Notes: generated from the letters alone by a model not told the origin. 64,000 bases of DNA from Mesorhizobium sp. (GCF_024509055.1 NZ_JANINM010000444.1:1-64000); one strand, 5' to 3'; shown: positions 8,017 through 17,808, numbered from the stretch's first letter. Program-made: numbers and translations.

Positions 8017-9690
8017 CTACTCGGCGAGCCAAACCTGCTCGTAGTTCAGCTCATTCGACTGCTGCATGAAGACGTTTTTCACGCTGGGCGCCGAGTGATT
8101 GACGAGCTTGCGCCAGAACGGCTGGATCAGAACGCCTTCGCTCTGAAGGATGCGTTCGAGGTCGCCCATAATCGCGCGCCGTTTCTCGACGTCGGCGATC
8201 TTGAGCGCCTCACCGAGCTTCTGGTCGAACTCGGCATTCGAAAAGCCGCTCTCGTTCCAGGCTTCGCCCGTGCGATAGGCAAGAGCCAGCACCTGGACGC
8301 CCAGCGGCCTCATGTTCCAGACGGTGATCGAATAGGGATACTTCGTCCAGTCGTTCCAGAACGTTGAGCCCGGCAAAACGGTCCGCTTGATTTTGATACC
8401 TGCCTCGCGGATTTGCTCCGCAATCGCGTCGCCGCTGTTCTTCTGCCAATCCTCGTCGACCGTGATCAACTCGTGCTCAAAGGCGGCTTGGCCCGAGTCC
8501 GCCATGAGCTTCTTGGCCTTCTCAAGGTCGCGCTTCTGCTCCGGCAATTTGAAGTATTCCGGATGGATCGGAGAAACGTGATGGTTCTCAGCCACCGTCC
8601 CTAGATCGTCGTATCCGAGCTTGAGGACCACCGCGTTGTCAACGGCGGCCTGCAGGGCTTGCCGCACGCGCTTGTCGTCATATGGCTTCGCCTTGACGTT
8701 GGTCCGCGCCACGATCGTTCCGGCAGTCTCGACCTCGGAGCGCACCAGGCCCATGCCATCAAGGATTTTGACGGTGTCGCCTGTCGTCTCGTAGTTCGTG
8801 TGGATTTCCTTGGACTCGAAGGCGTTGATCATCGCGTTCGGGTCGGTCCCGTAGTCGATGAAATCGATGCCGTCGAGGTGGGCTTCGCCTCCCCACCACT
8901 TGCCATCCGTCCGGCGCTTGAACGATGCCTTGTTCCCGGCCGAGTAGCTCACAAGCTCGAATGCCCCGGTTCCGACGGGATGCTTGACGATGTCGCCACC
9001 CATTTTTTCAAAATCACGGTGCACGATCAGACCGGGGTAGTCGGTGAAGCTGGCGACCAGCGTGATGTCGGACGTTGGCAACGCCAGCTTTACGGTGTGA
9101 TCGTCCACCTTGATCACAACCCCGTCTTTGAGCTTGCCAGTCTTCGGGTCCATCAGGCTCGTCATGCGGGCGGCCATGGAGTTGCCGGCGGCATCCTTCT
9201 CGCACCAGCGCTTGATGTTGAAGATCACGTCGTCGGCGTTGAACGGGTCGCCGTTGTTCCACACCGCGTTCTTGCGCAGATGGAGAACGTATTCGGTCGC
9301 ATCGTCGTTGACTTCCCAGCTTTCGAGCAGCATCGGCTTGAACGAGAAATCATGCTCGTACTTCACCAATGGCTCAAGGAAGGTGCGGGCAAGGTTGCCG
9401 GACTCCGCCCACGCTGCGATACGGGGATCGGCCAGGTCCTTGCAGGACATCGAAACTTTAAGCGTTCCGCCCTTGCGAGGCTCTTCGGCCTTGGCTGCCG
9501 TGGGCAACGCCAATCCGAGCATTCCGTAAGCGACCGCTGCCGAAGCGCCCATGCCGCAAGCGATCGCGAGAAACTCGCGTCGGTCCATCCGGCCCGCCCG
9601 CGTGTCTTCCGCCATGGAGAGGACCCTTGGTGAGACCGGCTTTCCATTCCGGTTCAGGAACCCTTCGCCAGTGACTTTGCTGTTGGACAT
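8017..9690 (-). CDS. Tat-exported ABC substrate-binding protein, SBP family 5
   Basis: The 557-aa product is a periplasmic dipeptide/nickel-type solute-binding protein. The N-terminus has a twin-arginine signal, [18 protein letters not shown] at residues 36-53, after an unusually long 35-residue leader. The mature part shows [44 protein letters not shown] and [13 protein letters not shown], typical of family 5. ATG at 9690 has AAGG and GGGGA upstream; the longer frame to 9774 does not. No permease or ATPase genes accompany it, so it must either work with a transporter encoded elsewhere or with one split off by rearrangement. Ligands of the family include peptides and opines, so a methylated amine ligand is only a guess from context. 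Confidence 0.8.
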   Translation of the reverse strand: MSNSKVTGEGFLNRNGKPVSPRVLSMAEDTRAGRMDRREFLAIACGMGASAAVAYGMLGLALPTAAKAEEPRKGGTLKVSMSCKDLADPRIAAWAESGNLARTFLEPLVKYEHDFSFKPMLLESWEVNDDATEYVLHLRKNAVWNNGDPFNADDVIFNIKRWCEKDAAGNSMAARMTSLMDPKTGKLKDGVVIKVDDHTVKLALPTSDITLVASFTDYPGLIVHRDFEKMGGDIVKHPVGTGAFELVSYSAGNKASFKRRTDGKWWGGEAHLDGIDFIDYGTDPNAMINAFESKEIHTNYETTGDTVKILDGMGLVRSEVETAGTIVARTNVKAKPYDDKRVRQALQAAVDNAVVLKLGYDDLGTVAENHHVSPIHPEYFKLPEQKRDLEKAKKLMADSGQAAFEHELITVDEDWQKNSGDAIAEQIREAGIKIKRTVLPGSTFWNDWTKYPYSITVWNMRPLGVQVLALAYRTGEAWNESGFSNAEFDQKLGEALKIADVEKRRAIMGDLERILQSEGVLIQPFWRKLVNHSAPSVKNVFMQQSNELNYEQVWLAE

Positions 9691-10016
9691 TCCCCTTATC
9701 CTTTGTTGTTGTTGAGTGAAGATTTCATGCTGAACAGTCGATTTCGGGAGGATCGTTCCTGGCGGAGGGGACATTTCGTCGCCCCCCGTGTCCGCCTAGG
9801 CTCTTGAGACGTTGGGTTCCTCCGCACCGCCGTTCCAAGCCAAGCTAGACAGGTGTGTATGGAAACGACAAACTCTGTTTCGCCTCCCACTGCAGCAATC
9901 GCGACTCCCGGATGACGCTCTGATCGGTTGCGGACGCCAGATCCAAGTGCAGCGGCGCGACAAGCAGAAAACGGGCTGTTAAGCTTCCATTCGCCCGGCC
10001 GTCTTGAACCGGAATC

Positions 10017-10979
10017 TCAATAGGTTTGACGGCGGTCTTCTGACGGCGGTCGCCCGAACTCCGATCGATAGCTTTGCGCAAAGTAGCTGTGGGACGTGAA
10101 GCCGGTGGCCATCGCGACGTTGAGGATCGGCATGTTGGTCTGGTGCAGCAATTCCCGGGCTCGCTCCAGGCGCATGCGCATGAAGTAGCGGCCAGGAGGA
10201 GTTTTGAGGTGGCGAAGGAAAAGGCGTTCCACCTGCCGGACCGAGATGCCCGCCTCTCGAGCCAAGGCCTTGGCCGAATAGGGACTGTCAAAGCTGTCCG
10301 CCATGAACCGCAGAATCTTTTGGAGTTTGTCGGAAACGCCGTTGAGGTCACGCTCCTGGCCGACCCGCTGCCGATCGTGGGACGAACGTATGCGATCATG
10401 CTGAAGGTAATTGGCTACACGATTGGCCATTTCCGGGCCGAGGTCTCTGCGGACGATCTCCAGCATCAGGTCCGTCGACGTCGTCCCACCGGCGCAGCTG
10501 TATCTCTTGCGGTCGATTTCATAGACGTTCGACGTGCAATCGATGTCGGGGAAATTTTCGAGAAACCCTGCGCGATACTCCCAATGGATCGTGCATCGAT
10601 GCCCGTCCAGTTGGCCCGCTTCGGCGAGAAGGTAGGCGCCTACAGATAGCCCCCCGAGGGCAGCGCCGCGACGTCCCCACGTGCGCAGGGCTGCCAGGGC
10701 CTTGGACTTCCCGGAAAAATCCGTGGTGACGCCTAGGCAGGCGAAGAGGATATCGGCTTTCTGCAGGTCACTGATGGCATAGTCGATCTTGATAGGCAGG
10801 TCGTTGGACGCGACCACCGGGTCGCCTGCCGCCGAGACAGTTGTCCAGCTGTACACGTCCCCTCCGGCAAAACGGTTCGCCACGCGGAGCGTGTCAATGG
10901 CCGCAGCGAGCGAATACATCGAAAATTTGTCGGCCAGCAGAAACGCGAAATGCTGTGTCCGTGGAATTGGCTGCAACAT
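10017..10979 (-). CDS. GlxA/GbdR-like AraC-family transcription regulator
   Basis: The 320-aa protein has an N-terminal DJ-1/PfpI-like sensor domain (FAFLLADKFSMYSLAAAIDTL; LGGLSVGAYLLAEAG; CAGGTTSTDLMLEIVRRDLG) and a C-terminal AraC double helix-turn-helix (AKALAREAGISVRQVERLFL; ILNVAMATGFTSHSYFAQSYR). GbdR of Pseudomonas, which senses glycine betaine and dimethylglycine and activates gbc, dgc and sox genes, has this architecture. The gene follows soxG by 10 bases on the same strand and is preceded by GAGGAGGGC. It is therefore a good candidate activator of the sarcosine oxidase cluster. The inducer has not been established for this protein. Confidence 0.85.
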   Translation of the reverse strand: MLQPIPRTQHFAFLLADKFSMYSLAAAIDTLRVANRFAGGDVYSWTTVSAAGDPVVASNDLPIKIDYAISDLQKADILFACLGVTTDFSGKSKALAALRTWGRRGAALGGLSVGAYLLAEAGQLDGHRCTIHWEYRAGFLENFPDIDCTSNVYEIDRKRYSCAGGTTSTDLMLEIVRRDLGPEMANRVANYLQHDRIRSSHDRQRVGQERDLNGVSDKLQKILRFMADSFDSPYSAKALAREAGISVRQVERLFLRHLKTPPGRYFMRMRLERARELLHQTNMPILNVAMATGFTSHSYFAQSYRSEFGRPPSEDRRQTY

Positions 10980-10989
10980 CTTGCCCTCC

Positions 10990-11529
10990 TCACGTCCTCA
11001 CGATTCCGCCGGGACAGGTACCGAGAAGCCATTCGATCAGGTATTCCCTTGAAGGGCTCGGCACGTGCAGGCGGAAACCGCCCTCGAGCCGCAGCAGGAG
11101 CACCGCCTGCCCGGCGAACTTGATGGCCGCTGACTTTGAGCCCGCCGAAAAGGCTGCGTTGGAGGACTTCCGCAACACCGTCTCTGCTTCGGCCCCCGTC
11201 ACGTCCAAAATCGTGTAGGCGCACTGAGCGAAGCTGACCGCGAAGCCACGGTTGTCCCAACCCTCTTTGCAGTCTGGCCGTCTCTTGGAGACGAACAGGC
11301 AACTGTTCCGGCCGATGCTGGCGGCATAAGGTCCATCGCCAATGGGCTCGCAAAGTCCAAGGGGCCGCAAAAGCGTGGCAGTGGAGGATAGCGCTTTCGT
11401 TGCTTCATCCAGGTCGCCGGTAACTTGAAGCTGGCTCAGTCCCTGCGGCGACGTGATTTCGATCTCCTGGTTGACCGCCAGACGCAGGTCAGGACGCCAA
11501 AGGGGTGTGGGCCACTCGAGTTCACGCAT
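10990..11529 (-). CDS. soxG: Sarcosine oxidase gamma subunit
   Basis: SoxG is the small structural subunit of heterotetrameric sarcosine oxidase. The 179-aa product shows LRPLGLCEPIGDGPYAASIG, FAVSFAQCAYTILDVTGAEA and AIKFAGQAVLLLRLEGGFRLHVPSP, the weakly conserved blocks of the family, which has a GcvT-like fold. It is identified mainly by its place as the last of soxB-soxD-soxA-soxG. ATG at 11529 overlaps the soxA stop by 8 bases; the frame is open to 11595 but the extra residues have no family match. Confidence 0.85.
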   Translation of the reverse strand: MRELEWPTPLWRPDLRLAVNQEIEITSPQGLSQLQVTGDLDEATKALSSTATLLRPLGLCEPIGDGPYAASIGRNSCLFVSKRRPDCKEGWDNRGFAVSFAQCAYTILDVTGAEAETVLRKSSNAAFSAGSKSAAIKFAGQAVLLLRLEGGFRLHVPSPSREYLIEWLLGTCPGGIVRT

Positions 11530-14371
11530 TGAGGCGAGCTCCCTCGCTGTCGACTGCAACCGGATCGGCAACGACGGCGCGACGCTCGAGACCATCGTGA
11601 TAGACCATCACTTCCTCGCCCATCCGTTTGAAACCGTTCTGAAGCAGTCCAAGGGCGATCGGCGCACCGAGTGTCGGGCTGGGATAGCTTGACGTGACAT
11701 AGCCAACGGACCTTCTGCGGTTTCCGTCACGTTCCACGATGTGGGAACCCGGTGTCAGGGCTGGCTCGTTAGGCCCGACTCTAAGTCCGACAAATTGGCG
11801 CCGCCCTGCCCTTTGCGCTTCCGGCATGAACAGGGAGCGTTTGCCGATGTATTCGTCGGCCCGTTTGTCGCGGGGACCGGAAACACCAAGGTCATGCGGG
11901 AAGGTCTCGCTGTCGGTGTCCTTGCCGACAATGATGTAGCCCTTTTCAGCTCGCAGGATTAGCAGAGCCTCGGAACCCATCCAGGTCCCTTGAAACCTTT
12001 CGAGGTTCCTCTCCAACCGGGATTTGAGCTCCCGCGCTTTGTACCCCGGAACGGAGACTTCGTAGGACCGGTCACCCGTGAAGCTGACCCGGGCAATACG
12101 CAGCCTCTCCCCGGCGAACGTCCCTTCGGCCACTGCCATATGCGGGAGCTGCCGGTCATCGAGGTCGATTCCAAGGTCACAGCCCTGAAGCAGGTCGCGG
12201 GAGCGCGGTCCGGTGACGGTCAGTGTCACCCACTGCGACGTGCTGTCGTGGATTGCGACCCTCGCGGCGGGGAACCGGTCCTGACGCGCATCCTCCAGGC
12301 GGAAGCGCACGGCCTCCACGTGCCCCGATGAACAGGACACGATGAAGCGGCCGTCGGCCAGCCGCATGGTGACGCCGTCGTCGTAGACAGCACCGGCCTC
12401 AGACAGGAGGAAGCCATAGCGGATGCGGCCCGGCGCGAGGTTCGAGAGCCGGTTGTAGCTATGGAAGTCGACAAGCTGCTCCCCGTCCGGTCCGATGACT
12501 TCGATTTTTCCGAGGGGAGACCCATCAAAGAGCGCCACGCTGTCCCTTGCGGTCCTGGCTTCCCGCTCAATCTCCAGCTTGCCGTCGGCGCCCCGGCCGA
12601 ACCAGGCGGGTCTCAGCCAGCCGCCGTATTCGCGCAGCTGAGCGCCTAGCCGGCGGTGCTCCACTTCAAGCTCAAGCCGCTTGAGCGGATTGAACAGGCT
12701 GCCACGCCTGCGGCCGGCAATCACCGTAAGTGGCACGGGCGTAAACGGTGGCCGATAGGTGGTCGTGCCGGTCTCCTGGATCGAGCGTCCTGTAAGCGAG
12801 GCCATGAGCGCCAGACCGTTCATGTTCGAGGACTTGCCCTGGTCGGTCGCCATGCCGAGCGTCGTGTAACGCTTGAGATGCTCGACAGAGTGCATGCCCT
12901 CCCGGGCGGCCAACGCGACGTCCTTGGCAGTGACGTCGCTCTGGTAATCGATCCAGGCCCGGCCCCGCGGCGGCTTATGAGGCCAGGATGCGCTGACGCG
13001 GTAGGCTTCGTGTTTTGCGGCAGGGGGCTTGGCAGCTGCACCTCCCGCCGAGTGTCCATCCTCGAGGGCGGCCGACAGATCGAACTGTCCGTTTGCTGCG
13101 CCTACCACGGTGATCCCGGCCAGGCGCGTCCCTGGCACGAACGCGGCCCGGGCTTCGTCATAGGCAAGTTTGCCTCCGGCCTGACAGAACAGGTGCACGG
13201 TCGGTGTCCATCCGCCGCTTACCAAGCATGCGTCGGCGTCGAAGTACTGGCCGTCGACCGCGACGCCAGAAACCTCAGACTTTCCGATCACGGCCGGCGG
13301 CGTGATAGCGGTTCTGATTGCGATGTCGCCGTGATTCCGTGGATGGCCCTTCACGTCGAATAGCTCGACCCTGCAACCCGCCTCAAGCAGCGCTGTTGCG
13401 ACCGGATGGGCGCTCGAGTTGTTGGTCGCGATCACGACCTTCCGCCCCGGTGCAACCCCATACCGCCGAAGGTAGCTCAGCCCCGCATCGGCCGACATAA
13501 CCCCGGGAACGTCGTTGTTCCCGAAGACAAGCGGCCGTTCGATCGCGCCGGCCGCGATGATGATTTCGCGCGGCCGGATGCGCCAGTACACGTGCCCGCT
13601 GGCCGAGCGCTGCCAGGCACAGACCAGATTGTGGTCGTAGATGCCGTATGCTGTGGTGTTAAGGAGGATCTGCCCCCCGGCTTCAACGATTGCCTGCCTG
13701 GTTCCTTCGACCCACTGCTGCCAGCCCGCTCCATCAACTTCTCCGCCCCGGTGGACAAGCGATCCGCCCAACAGGGGATGGTCGTCGACAAGGATGACGT
13801 TCCGGCCCGAAGCTGCAGACGAACGCGCCGCCGCCAAGCCGGACGGGCCTCCACCGATGACAAGCACGTCCGCAGTGACGTTCATCTGCGGCACGTCAGC
13901 CGGAGGACGATGGTCGGGATCAAGTTTTCCGAGGCCCGCGAGGGCGCGGATCATCGGCTCCCAGGCACGCCAGCTCGGCCGCATGAATGTCTTGTAATAG
14001 AAGCCAGCCGGCAGAAACGGAGAAAGCACGTCGAGCAGCTTCCGCCGGTCCTGCGCGGCTGTGGGCTTCGCGTTCACCGCCCGGATCGACATCCCCGGCA
14101 CAAGGTGTTCGGTGGTCGCCCTGACGTTAGGGGTAGTTAGGCCATTGATGGTGACGTCCATCAGGCCGTTGGGTTCCTCCGTCCAGGAACCCCATATGCC
14201 GCGGGGACGGTGGTACTTGAAACTCCGCCCAACGGTCTTCACGCCGTTCGCGAGCAAGGCTGACGCGATGGTATCCCCTTCGTAGCCGGAGAAGGTTTGG
14301 CCATCGAACGTGAAGCTTATGGGCTTTTGTCGATTGATGCCGCCGCCCTGCTGTAGCCTCCAACTGGTCAT
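11522..14371 (-). CDS. soxA: Sarcosine oxidase alpha subunit
   Basis: The 949-aa subunit carries the NAD site and the folate-binding domain, where formaldehyde from sarcosine is captured as 5,10-methylene-tetrahydrofolate. Residues 1-100 are the ferredoxin-like N-domain (PISFTFDGQTFSGYEGDTIASALLANG and a FKYHRPRGIWG stretch). VLVIGGGPSGLAAARSAAS-type sequence near residue 170 (here VIGGGPSGLAAARSSAASG) is the dinucleotide site. From about residue 570 a GcvT domain runs to the end (LGAQLREYGGWLRPAWF; FHSYNRLSNLAPGRIRYG; RAEKGYIIVGKDTDSETFPHDLG). ATG at 14371 overlaps the soxD stop as ATGA. Length and order match the Rhizobiales enzyme. Confidence 0.95.
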   Translation of the reverse strand: MTSWRLQQGGGINRQKPISFTFDGQTFSGYEGDTIASALLANGVKTVGRSFKYHRPRGIWGSWTEEPNGLMDVTINGLTTPNVRATTEHLVPGMSIRAVNAKPTAAQDRRKLLDVLSPFLPAGFYYKTFMRPSWRAWEPMIRALAGLGKLDPDHRPPADVPQMNVTADVLVIGGGPSGLAAARSSAASGRNVILVDDHPLLGGSLVHRGGEVDGAGWQQWVEGTRQAIVEAGGQILLNTTAYGIYDHNLVCAWQRSASGHVYWRIRPREIIIAAGAIERPLVFGNNDVPGVMSADAGLSYLRRYGVAPGRKVVIATNNSSAHPVATALLEAGCRVELFDVKGHPRNHGDIAIRTAITPPAVIGKSEVSGVAVDGQYFDADACLVSGGWTPTVHLFCQAGGKLAYDEARAAFVPGTRLAGITVVGAANGQFDLSAALEDGHSAGGAAAKPPAAKHEAYRVSASWPHKPPRGRAWIDYQSDVTAKDVALAAREGMHSVEHLKRYTTLGMATDQGKSSNMNGLALMASLTGRSIQETGTTTYRPPFTPVPLTVIAGRRRGSLFNPLKRLELEVEHRRLGAQLREYGGWLRPAWFGRGADGKLEIEREARTARDSVALFDGSPLGKIEVIGPDGEQLVDFHSYNRLSNLAPGRIRYGFLLSEAGAVYDDGVTMRLADGRFIVSCSSGHVEAVRFRLEDARQDRFPAARVAIHDSTSQWVTLTVTGPRSRDLLQGCDLGIDLDDRQLPHMAVAEGTFAGERLRIARVSFTGDRSYEVSVPGYKARELKSRLERNLERFQGTWMGSEALLILRAEKGYIIVGKDTDSETFPHDLGVSGPRDKRADEYIGKRSLFMPEAQRAGRRQFVGLRVGPNEPALTPGSHIVERDGNRRRSVGYVTSSYPSPTLGAPIALGLLQNGFKRMGEEVMVYHDGLERRAVVADPVAVDSEGARLNA

Positions 14372-14634
14372 GGCCGGCCTCCGTGCAGACACCGTGTTTC
14401 GTGCACGTCATGGGACAGGGTGTCCCGGCGCATGACGAAGTACTCCCCGCAGGTCAAGTGAAGCCAAACCTCACTGGTCTCACCCTTCGGGTTGCGCTTG
14501 AAGTGGAGATAGTGGGCCCAGTCGACATTCGACACGGCGGCCGCGGGCTCGGGCCTGTGCTTTCCGGATTCGAGCGCGAAATGGAATTCGGTCTCATCCC
14601 TTGGCCCGCAATATGGACACGAGAAGATATGCAT
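14368..14634 (-). CDS. soxD: Sarcosine oxidase delta subunit
   Basis: SoxD is the small zinc-binding subunit. The 88-aa product begins MHIFSCPYCGPRDETEFHF, with Cys6 and Cys9, and continues RKTRGEHLEHWxHxxGCxxxF-like as WLHLTCGEYFVMRRDT, giving His and Cys for the second half of the zinc site. It lies 8 bases downstream of soxB and overlaps soxA by four bases, so all four subunits are translated from one message. Confidence 0.93.
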   Translation of the reverse strand: MHIFSCPYCGPRDETEFHFALESGKHRPEPAAAVSNVDWAHYLHFKRNPKGETSEVWLHLTCGEYFVMRRDTLSHDVHETRCLHGGRP

Positions 14635-14642
14635 GGGGCCCT

Positions 14643-15896
14643 CTAGTGCGCGATGCCGGCGCCGGCGGCCTCATCGATGAGGCGGCCTGCTGCGAAACGG
14701 TCCAGATCGAAAGGTCGGCTGATCGGATGGTGCTCTCCTTTCGCCATCAGATGTGCCAGCAGCCAGCCGCCGGCGGGAATGGCCTTGAAGCCCCCGGTTC
14801 CCCAGCCACAGTTCAGGTAAAGACCCCTGACTAGCGTCGGCCCGATGATCGGAGAGCTGTCGGGCACGACGTCGACGATGCCCGCCCACTGGCGCATCAG
14901 GCGGGTCTGGCCCAAGGCGGGGATCATTTCGAGTAGGCCCGAGATGATGGTTTCCTGCAAAGCCGGATTGCCCCGTTGCCGATAGGACGGAATGCGGTCC
15001 AGGCCACCGCCGATGACCAGTTCGCCCTTGTCGGACTGGCTCAGGTATGTGCCGGTGCCGAGGTAGAGCAGAACGGTGTCGAAACAGGGCTTCAAGGGCT
15101 CGGATACAAACGCCTGGAGGGCGTATGACTGGATGGGAAGCGACACGCCGGCCTTGCCCGCCAGGACCGAAGAGTGACCGGCGACCGCAACGCCGACGGT
15201 TGGGGCCTGGATACGGCCCTTCGAGGTTTCAACGCCTGCGCAGGCGCCGTTCTCTATGATGAAGTCGGCGACCTCGCAGTTCTCGATGATGTCTACGCCC
15301 AAGTTGGACGCGCCGCGGGCATAGCCCCAAGCAACCGCGTCGTGCCGGGCGACGCCTGCGCGACCCTGCCAGACACCCCCATGAGGGAGATAGCGCGCGT
15401 CAGGTCCGTCGTTGAGGATGGGAATCTTTCGGCGGACCTGCTCGGGTGTCCAAAGCTCCGCATCGACGCCGTTGATCTGCATGGCATTTGCGATGCGGTT
15501 GGCAATTTCCATCTGCGCGGGGGTGTGCGCGACGATCAACATTCCCCGCTGGCTCAACATGATGTTGAAGTTCAGTTCCTTCGATAGCCCTTCGTAGAGC
15601 CGCAGCGCGAAGTCGTAGAGCGCCACAGATTCCGGATAGAAATAGTTGGACCTGACGATGGTGGTGTTGCGCCCGGTGTTGCCGCCGCCGATGAATCCCT
15701 TCTCGATTACGGCGACGTTGGTGATGCCGTGGTTCTTGGCAAGGTAGTAGGCGGTGGCCAGGCCATGGCCCCCGCCCCCCACGACGACAGCGTCGTAGCT
15801 CGGCTTCGGCTGGGCTCGTCGCCACAGTGGTGCCCAGCCGGCGTGGCCGGTGACCCCCTCCTTGAAGAGCGTGAGCGCGGAAAAGCTTCTTGTCAT
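14643..15896 (-). CDS. soxB: Sarcosine oxidase beta subunit
   Basis: The 417-aa catalytic flavin subunit oxidises sarcosine to glycine. DAVVVGGGGHGLATAYYLAKN (about residues 34-54) is the FAD-binding Rossmann motif, and IEKGFIGGGNTGRNTTIVRSNY follows as in other SoxB proteins; the second half has LPIQSYALQAFVSEPLKP and LVRGLYLNCGWGTGGFKAIPAGG. Start ATG at 15896 follows GAAGAGAAG. It is the first gene of soxBDAG; a 28-base palindrome separates it from the upstream PLP enzyme gene. Confidence 0.95.
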   Translation of the reverse strand: MTRSFSALTLFKEGVTGHAGWAPLWRRAQPKPSYDAVVVGGGGHGLATAYYLAKNHGITNVAVIEKGFIGGGNTGRNTTIVRSNYFYPESVALYDFALRLYEGLSKELNFNIMLSQRGMLIVAHTPAQMEIANRIANAMQINGVDAELWTPEQVRRKIPILNDGPDARYLPHGGVWQGRAGVARHDAVAWGYARGASNLGVDIIENCEVADFIIENGACAGVETSKGRIQAPTVGVAVAGHSSVLAGKAGVSLPIQSYALQAFVSEPLKPCFDTVLLYLGTGTYLSQSDKGELVIGGGLDRIPSYRQRGNPALQETIISGLLEMIPALGQTRLMRQWAGIVDVVPDSSPIIGPTLVRGLYLNCGWGTGGFKAIPAGGWLLAHLMAKGEHHPISRPFDLDRFAAGRLIDEAAGAGIAH

Positions 15897-15931
15897 CTCG
15901 ACTTCTCTTCAACCGATCCGGGCACCTCGTC

Positions 15932-15959
15932 GGCCCACAGGCGGATCCGCCTGTGGGCC
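15932..15959. repeat. 28-base perfect palindrome between the PLP enzyme gene and soxB
   Basis: Two 14-base arms, the left one GGCCCACAGGCGGA, form a perfect palindrome starting 8 bases after the stop codon of the upstream PLP gene and 35 bases before soxB. As RNA it would fold into a very stable hairpin. There is no run of T on either side, so it is not a classic terminator; it may protect or process the message, or bind a dimeric protein. Confidence 0.75.
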
Positions 15960-15966
15960 TGCGCGG

Positions 15967-17808
15967 TCAGTTCACGAGACGGCTGTAGCTCGGCTGGGCA
16001 TCAATGAACTTCCTGTGCACTTCGAGATACGTCTCGCGGTAAATCGCATCGATCTGCTCGGGTGGCAGGAAGCCGCGCGAGAACCCGGGCACGTACTCGT
16101 CAATCGCAAGCTCGGCCGCGCGCTGCATGTGGGCGAGCAGCGCGCGCGGATCCTCGAGACCGACCGCGATGCGGGTGGTGGTGAGGAGAATTCCCGATTC
16201 CGCCAGCGCTTTGGCATCGAGTTCGGAGTGCGTCGTGAGAGCCGGGCAAAGGGCGACCGTGTTGGTCTGGCCCAGGCTGACCTGCATGCCGATCGCGGGC
16301 TCGAGCATGTCGAAAAAGCGCTTGAAGGCTTCCCGGGGAATCTCGACGCGGGAACTCTTTCCCTCCATGTTGATGGTGAAGAGACCTGCCGGAAGCTCCT
16401 GCCACATGCCCTTCTTGAACTGGGCATGGCTGGGACTTGAGGGAAGGACCGGACACGACACGTTGATGTCGGGATGCGCGTCCAGGGCCCTGGCTAGCGT
16501 GATGGTGTTGATGGCCTTCGCAACGACGCGCATTTCGAAGGTCTTCATGCCAGTCATCACCTCGAAGGCCTTGTCCGCATCGAGGAACGCGCCCTTGATG
16601 TAGTACACGTTCCAGAACATGGTCTCGTTCCAGTTGATCGTGCGCTCCTTTCCATTGGGAGCCTTCGCCGTAGTGCTGGTGCCCTTGGGAAGGAACATGT
16701 CTTCGTTCCGCCCAATGATGACGCCTGCAGTGGTCGAGCCGAAGCCGGCGAGATCCTTGGTGTACGAGTGCATGACGAAGTCCGGCCGCTCCATCGGGTC
16801 TTGACGCTTCAGGACCGGGCACAGAAGCGGCGTACCTACCGTCGAGTCGCAAATAACGGTGATGTCTTCTTCGTGGCATGCGCGCGAGATCGCGGCGACA
16901 TCCAGGACGTAGCCATGCGGGTTGCAGGGGCTTTCGATGTAGCAGTAGACTTTCCGCCCTTCGGCGATGCGCTCGGCGTATTTAATCTTGCACTGGGCGA
17001 TGGCCTTGGCGAAATCCCACCCTTCGAACCCGTCAACGAACATGACCGCTACGTCGAGGTTCGACGACTTGCCGTACCAGTCGTGAATCAGCTGGTAGGC
17101 GCCGCCGTAAATGTTGCGGGACACCAGCAGGATGTCGCGCGCGCCGAGCAGGTGGCTGAGGATGCCGTCGATCGCGGCCATGCCCGAGTTGAAGTTCCAC
17201 GCCATGTATTGATTGGATAGTTCGCCGCATTCGACGTCGACGATATGGTTGGCGAGGGCGATTGAGGTCGGGTTCAGCAGGCGCGAGTAGATGTGATGGA
17301 GGGGTTCGCGCCCATTGAAGGCGTCTTCAACCCATTCCGAGCAGGCGAACATGTACGTCGCGGTGCGGGTGATGACGGGGTTCGCGGAGAAGAGCGCGGT
17401 GACGTTGTCGAAAAGCGGGTATGCGCCGCGGGAGATCGAGCTGCCGTCGTGGGTTGTGATCGACTGGTACGTGGCGCGCGACGGGTTCTGGTGCGTGTCC
17501 AGGATTTTCGCCAGCTGGAAGCTGATGAAACGCTTGGCATTGAACCACGCGATGCGGTTCTTCCTGTCGACCTGCGACAGGCCTTCCATCGTAGCGCGGA
17601 GGAGGTCGCCCGAGGCGCTGTTCGTCTCATAGATTCGGATCGCCAGGTTGACCAGCGAGCGGCCGAAAGGGGTGGTTGTGTCGATGCCGAAATGGCGCGC
17701 TTGTTCCTCGGCCAATTCGAGGGACGACTCGGCGTCGGTCGTATGGCGCAAGGGGCTGAGCAAGCGCATATCGGCGAGCTTGGTGTCGACCTTCGTGTTG
17801 TTGTCCAT
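15967..17808 (-). CDS. Long Cys/Met-metabolism-type PLP enzyme, substrate unknown
   Basis: The 613-aa protein belongs to the Cys/Met metabolism PLP family (cystathionine gamma-synthase fold). Lys351 in SYTKDLAGFGS is the expected Schiff-base lysine and Asp321 in VICDSTV the pyridine-nitrogen partner; WNFNSGMAAIDGIL and YIESPCNPHGYVLDV are the other family blocks. It is about 200 residues longer than usual, mainly through a roughly 150-residue N-terminal extension of helices (KNRIAWFNAKRFISFQLAKIL). ATG at 17808 is preceded by GGGAGA; the frame is open to 17835. It lies between the dimethylglycine dehydrogenase and soxB. Family activities include sulfhydrylases that use methanethiol, lyases and synthases. 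The true reaction is not known. Confidence 0.7.
   Translation of the reverse strand: MDNNTKVDTKLADMRLLSPLRHTTDAESSLELAEEQARHFGIDTTTPFGRSLVNLAIRIYETNSASGDLLRATMEGLSQVDRKNRIAWFNAKRFISFQLAKILDTHQNPSRATYQSITTHDGSSISRGAYPLFDNVTALFSANPVITRTATYMFACSEWVEDAFNGREPLHHIYSRLLNPTSIALANHIVDVECGELSNQYMAWNFNSGMAAIDGILSHLLGARDILLVSRNIYGGAYQLIHDWYGKSSNLDVAVMFVDGFEGWDFAKAIAQCKIKYAERIAEGRKVYCYIESPCNPHGYVLDVAAISRACHEEDITVICDSTVGTPLLCPVLKRQDPMERPDFVMHSYTKDLAGFGSTTAGVIIGRNEDMFLPKGTSTTAKAPNGKERTINWNETMFWNVYYIKGAFLDADKAFEVMTGMKTFEMRVVAKAINTITLARALDAHPDINVSCPVLPSSPSHAQFKKGMWQELPAGLFTINMEGKSSRVEIPREAFKRFFDMLEPAIGMQVSLGQTNTVALCPALTTHSELDAKALAESGILLTTTRIAVGLEDPRALLAHMQRAAELAIDEYVPGFSRGFLPPEQIDAIYRETYLEVHRKFIDAQPSYSRLVN

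Noticed and set aside
8659-9633. Plus-strand frame of 324 codons
   Set aside because: Fully antisense to the substrate-binding protein gene, whose Tat signal and family motifs are clear; a shadow of high GC content.
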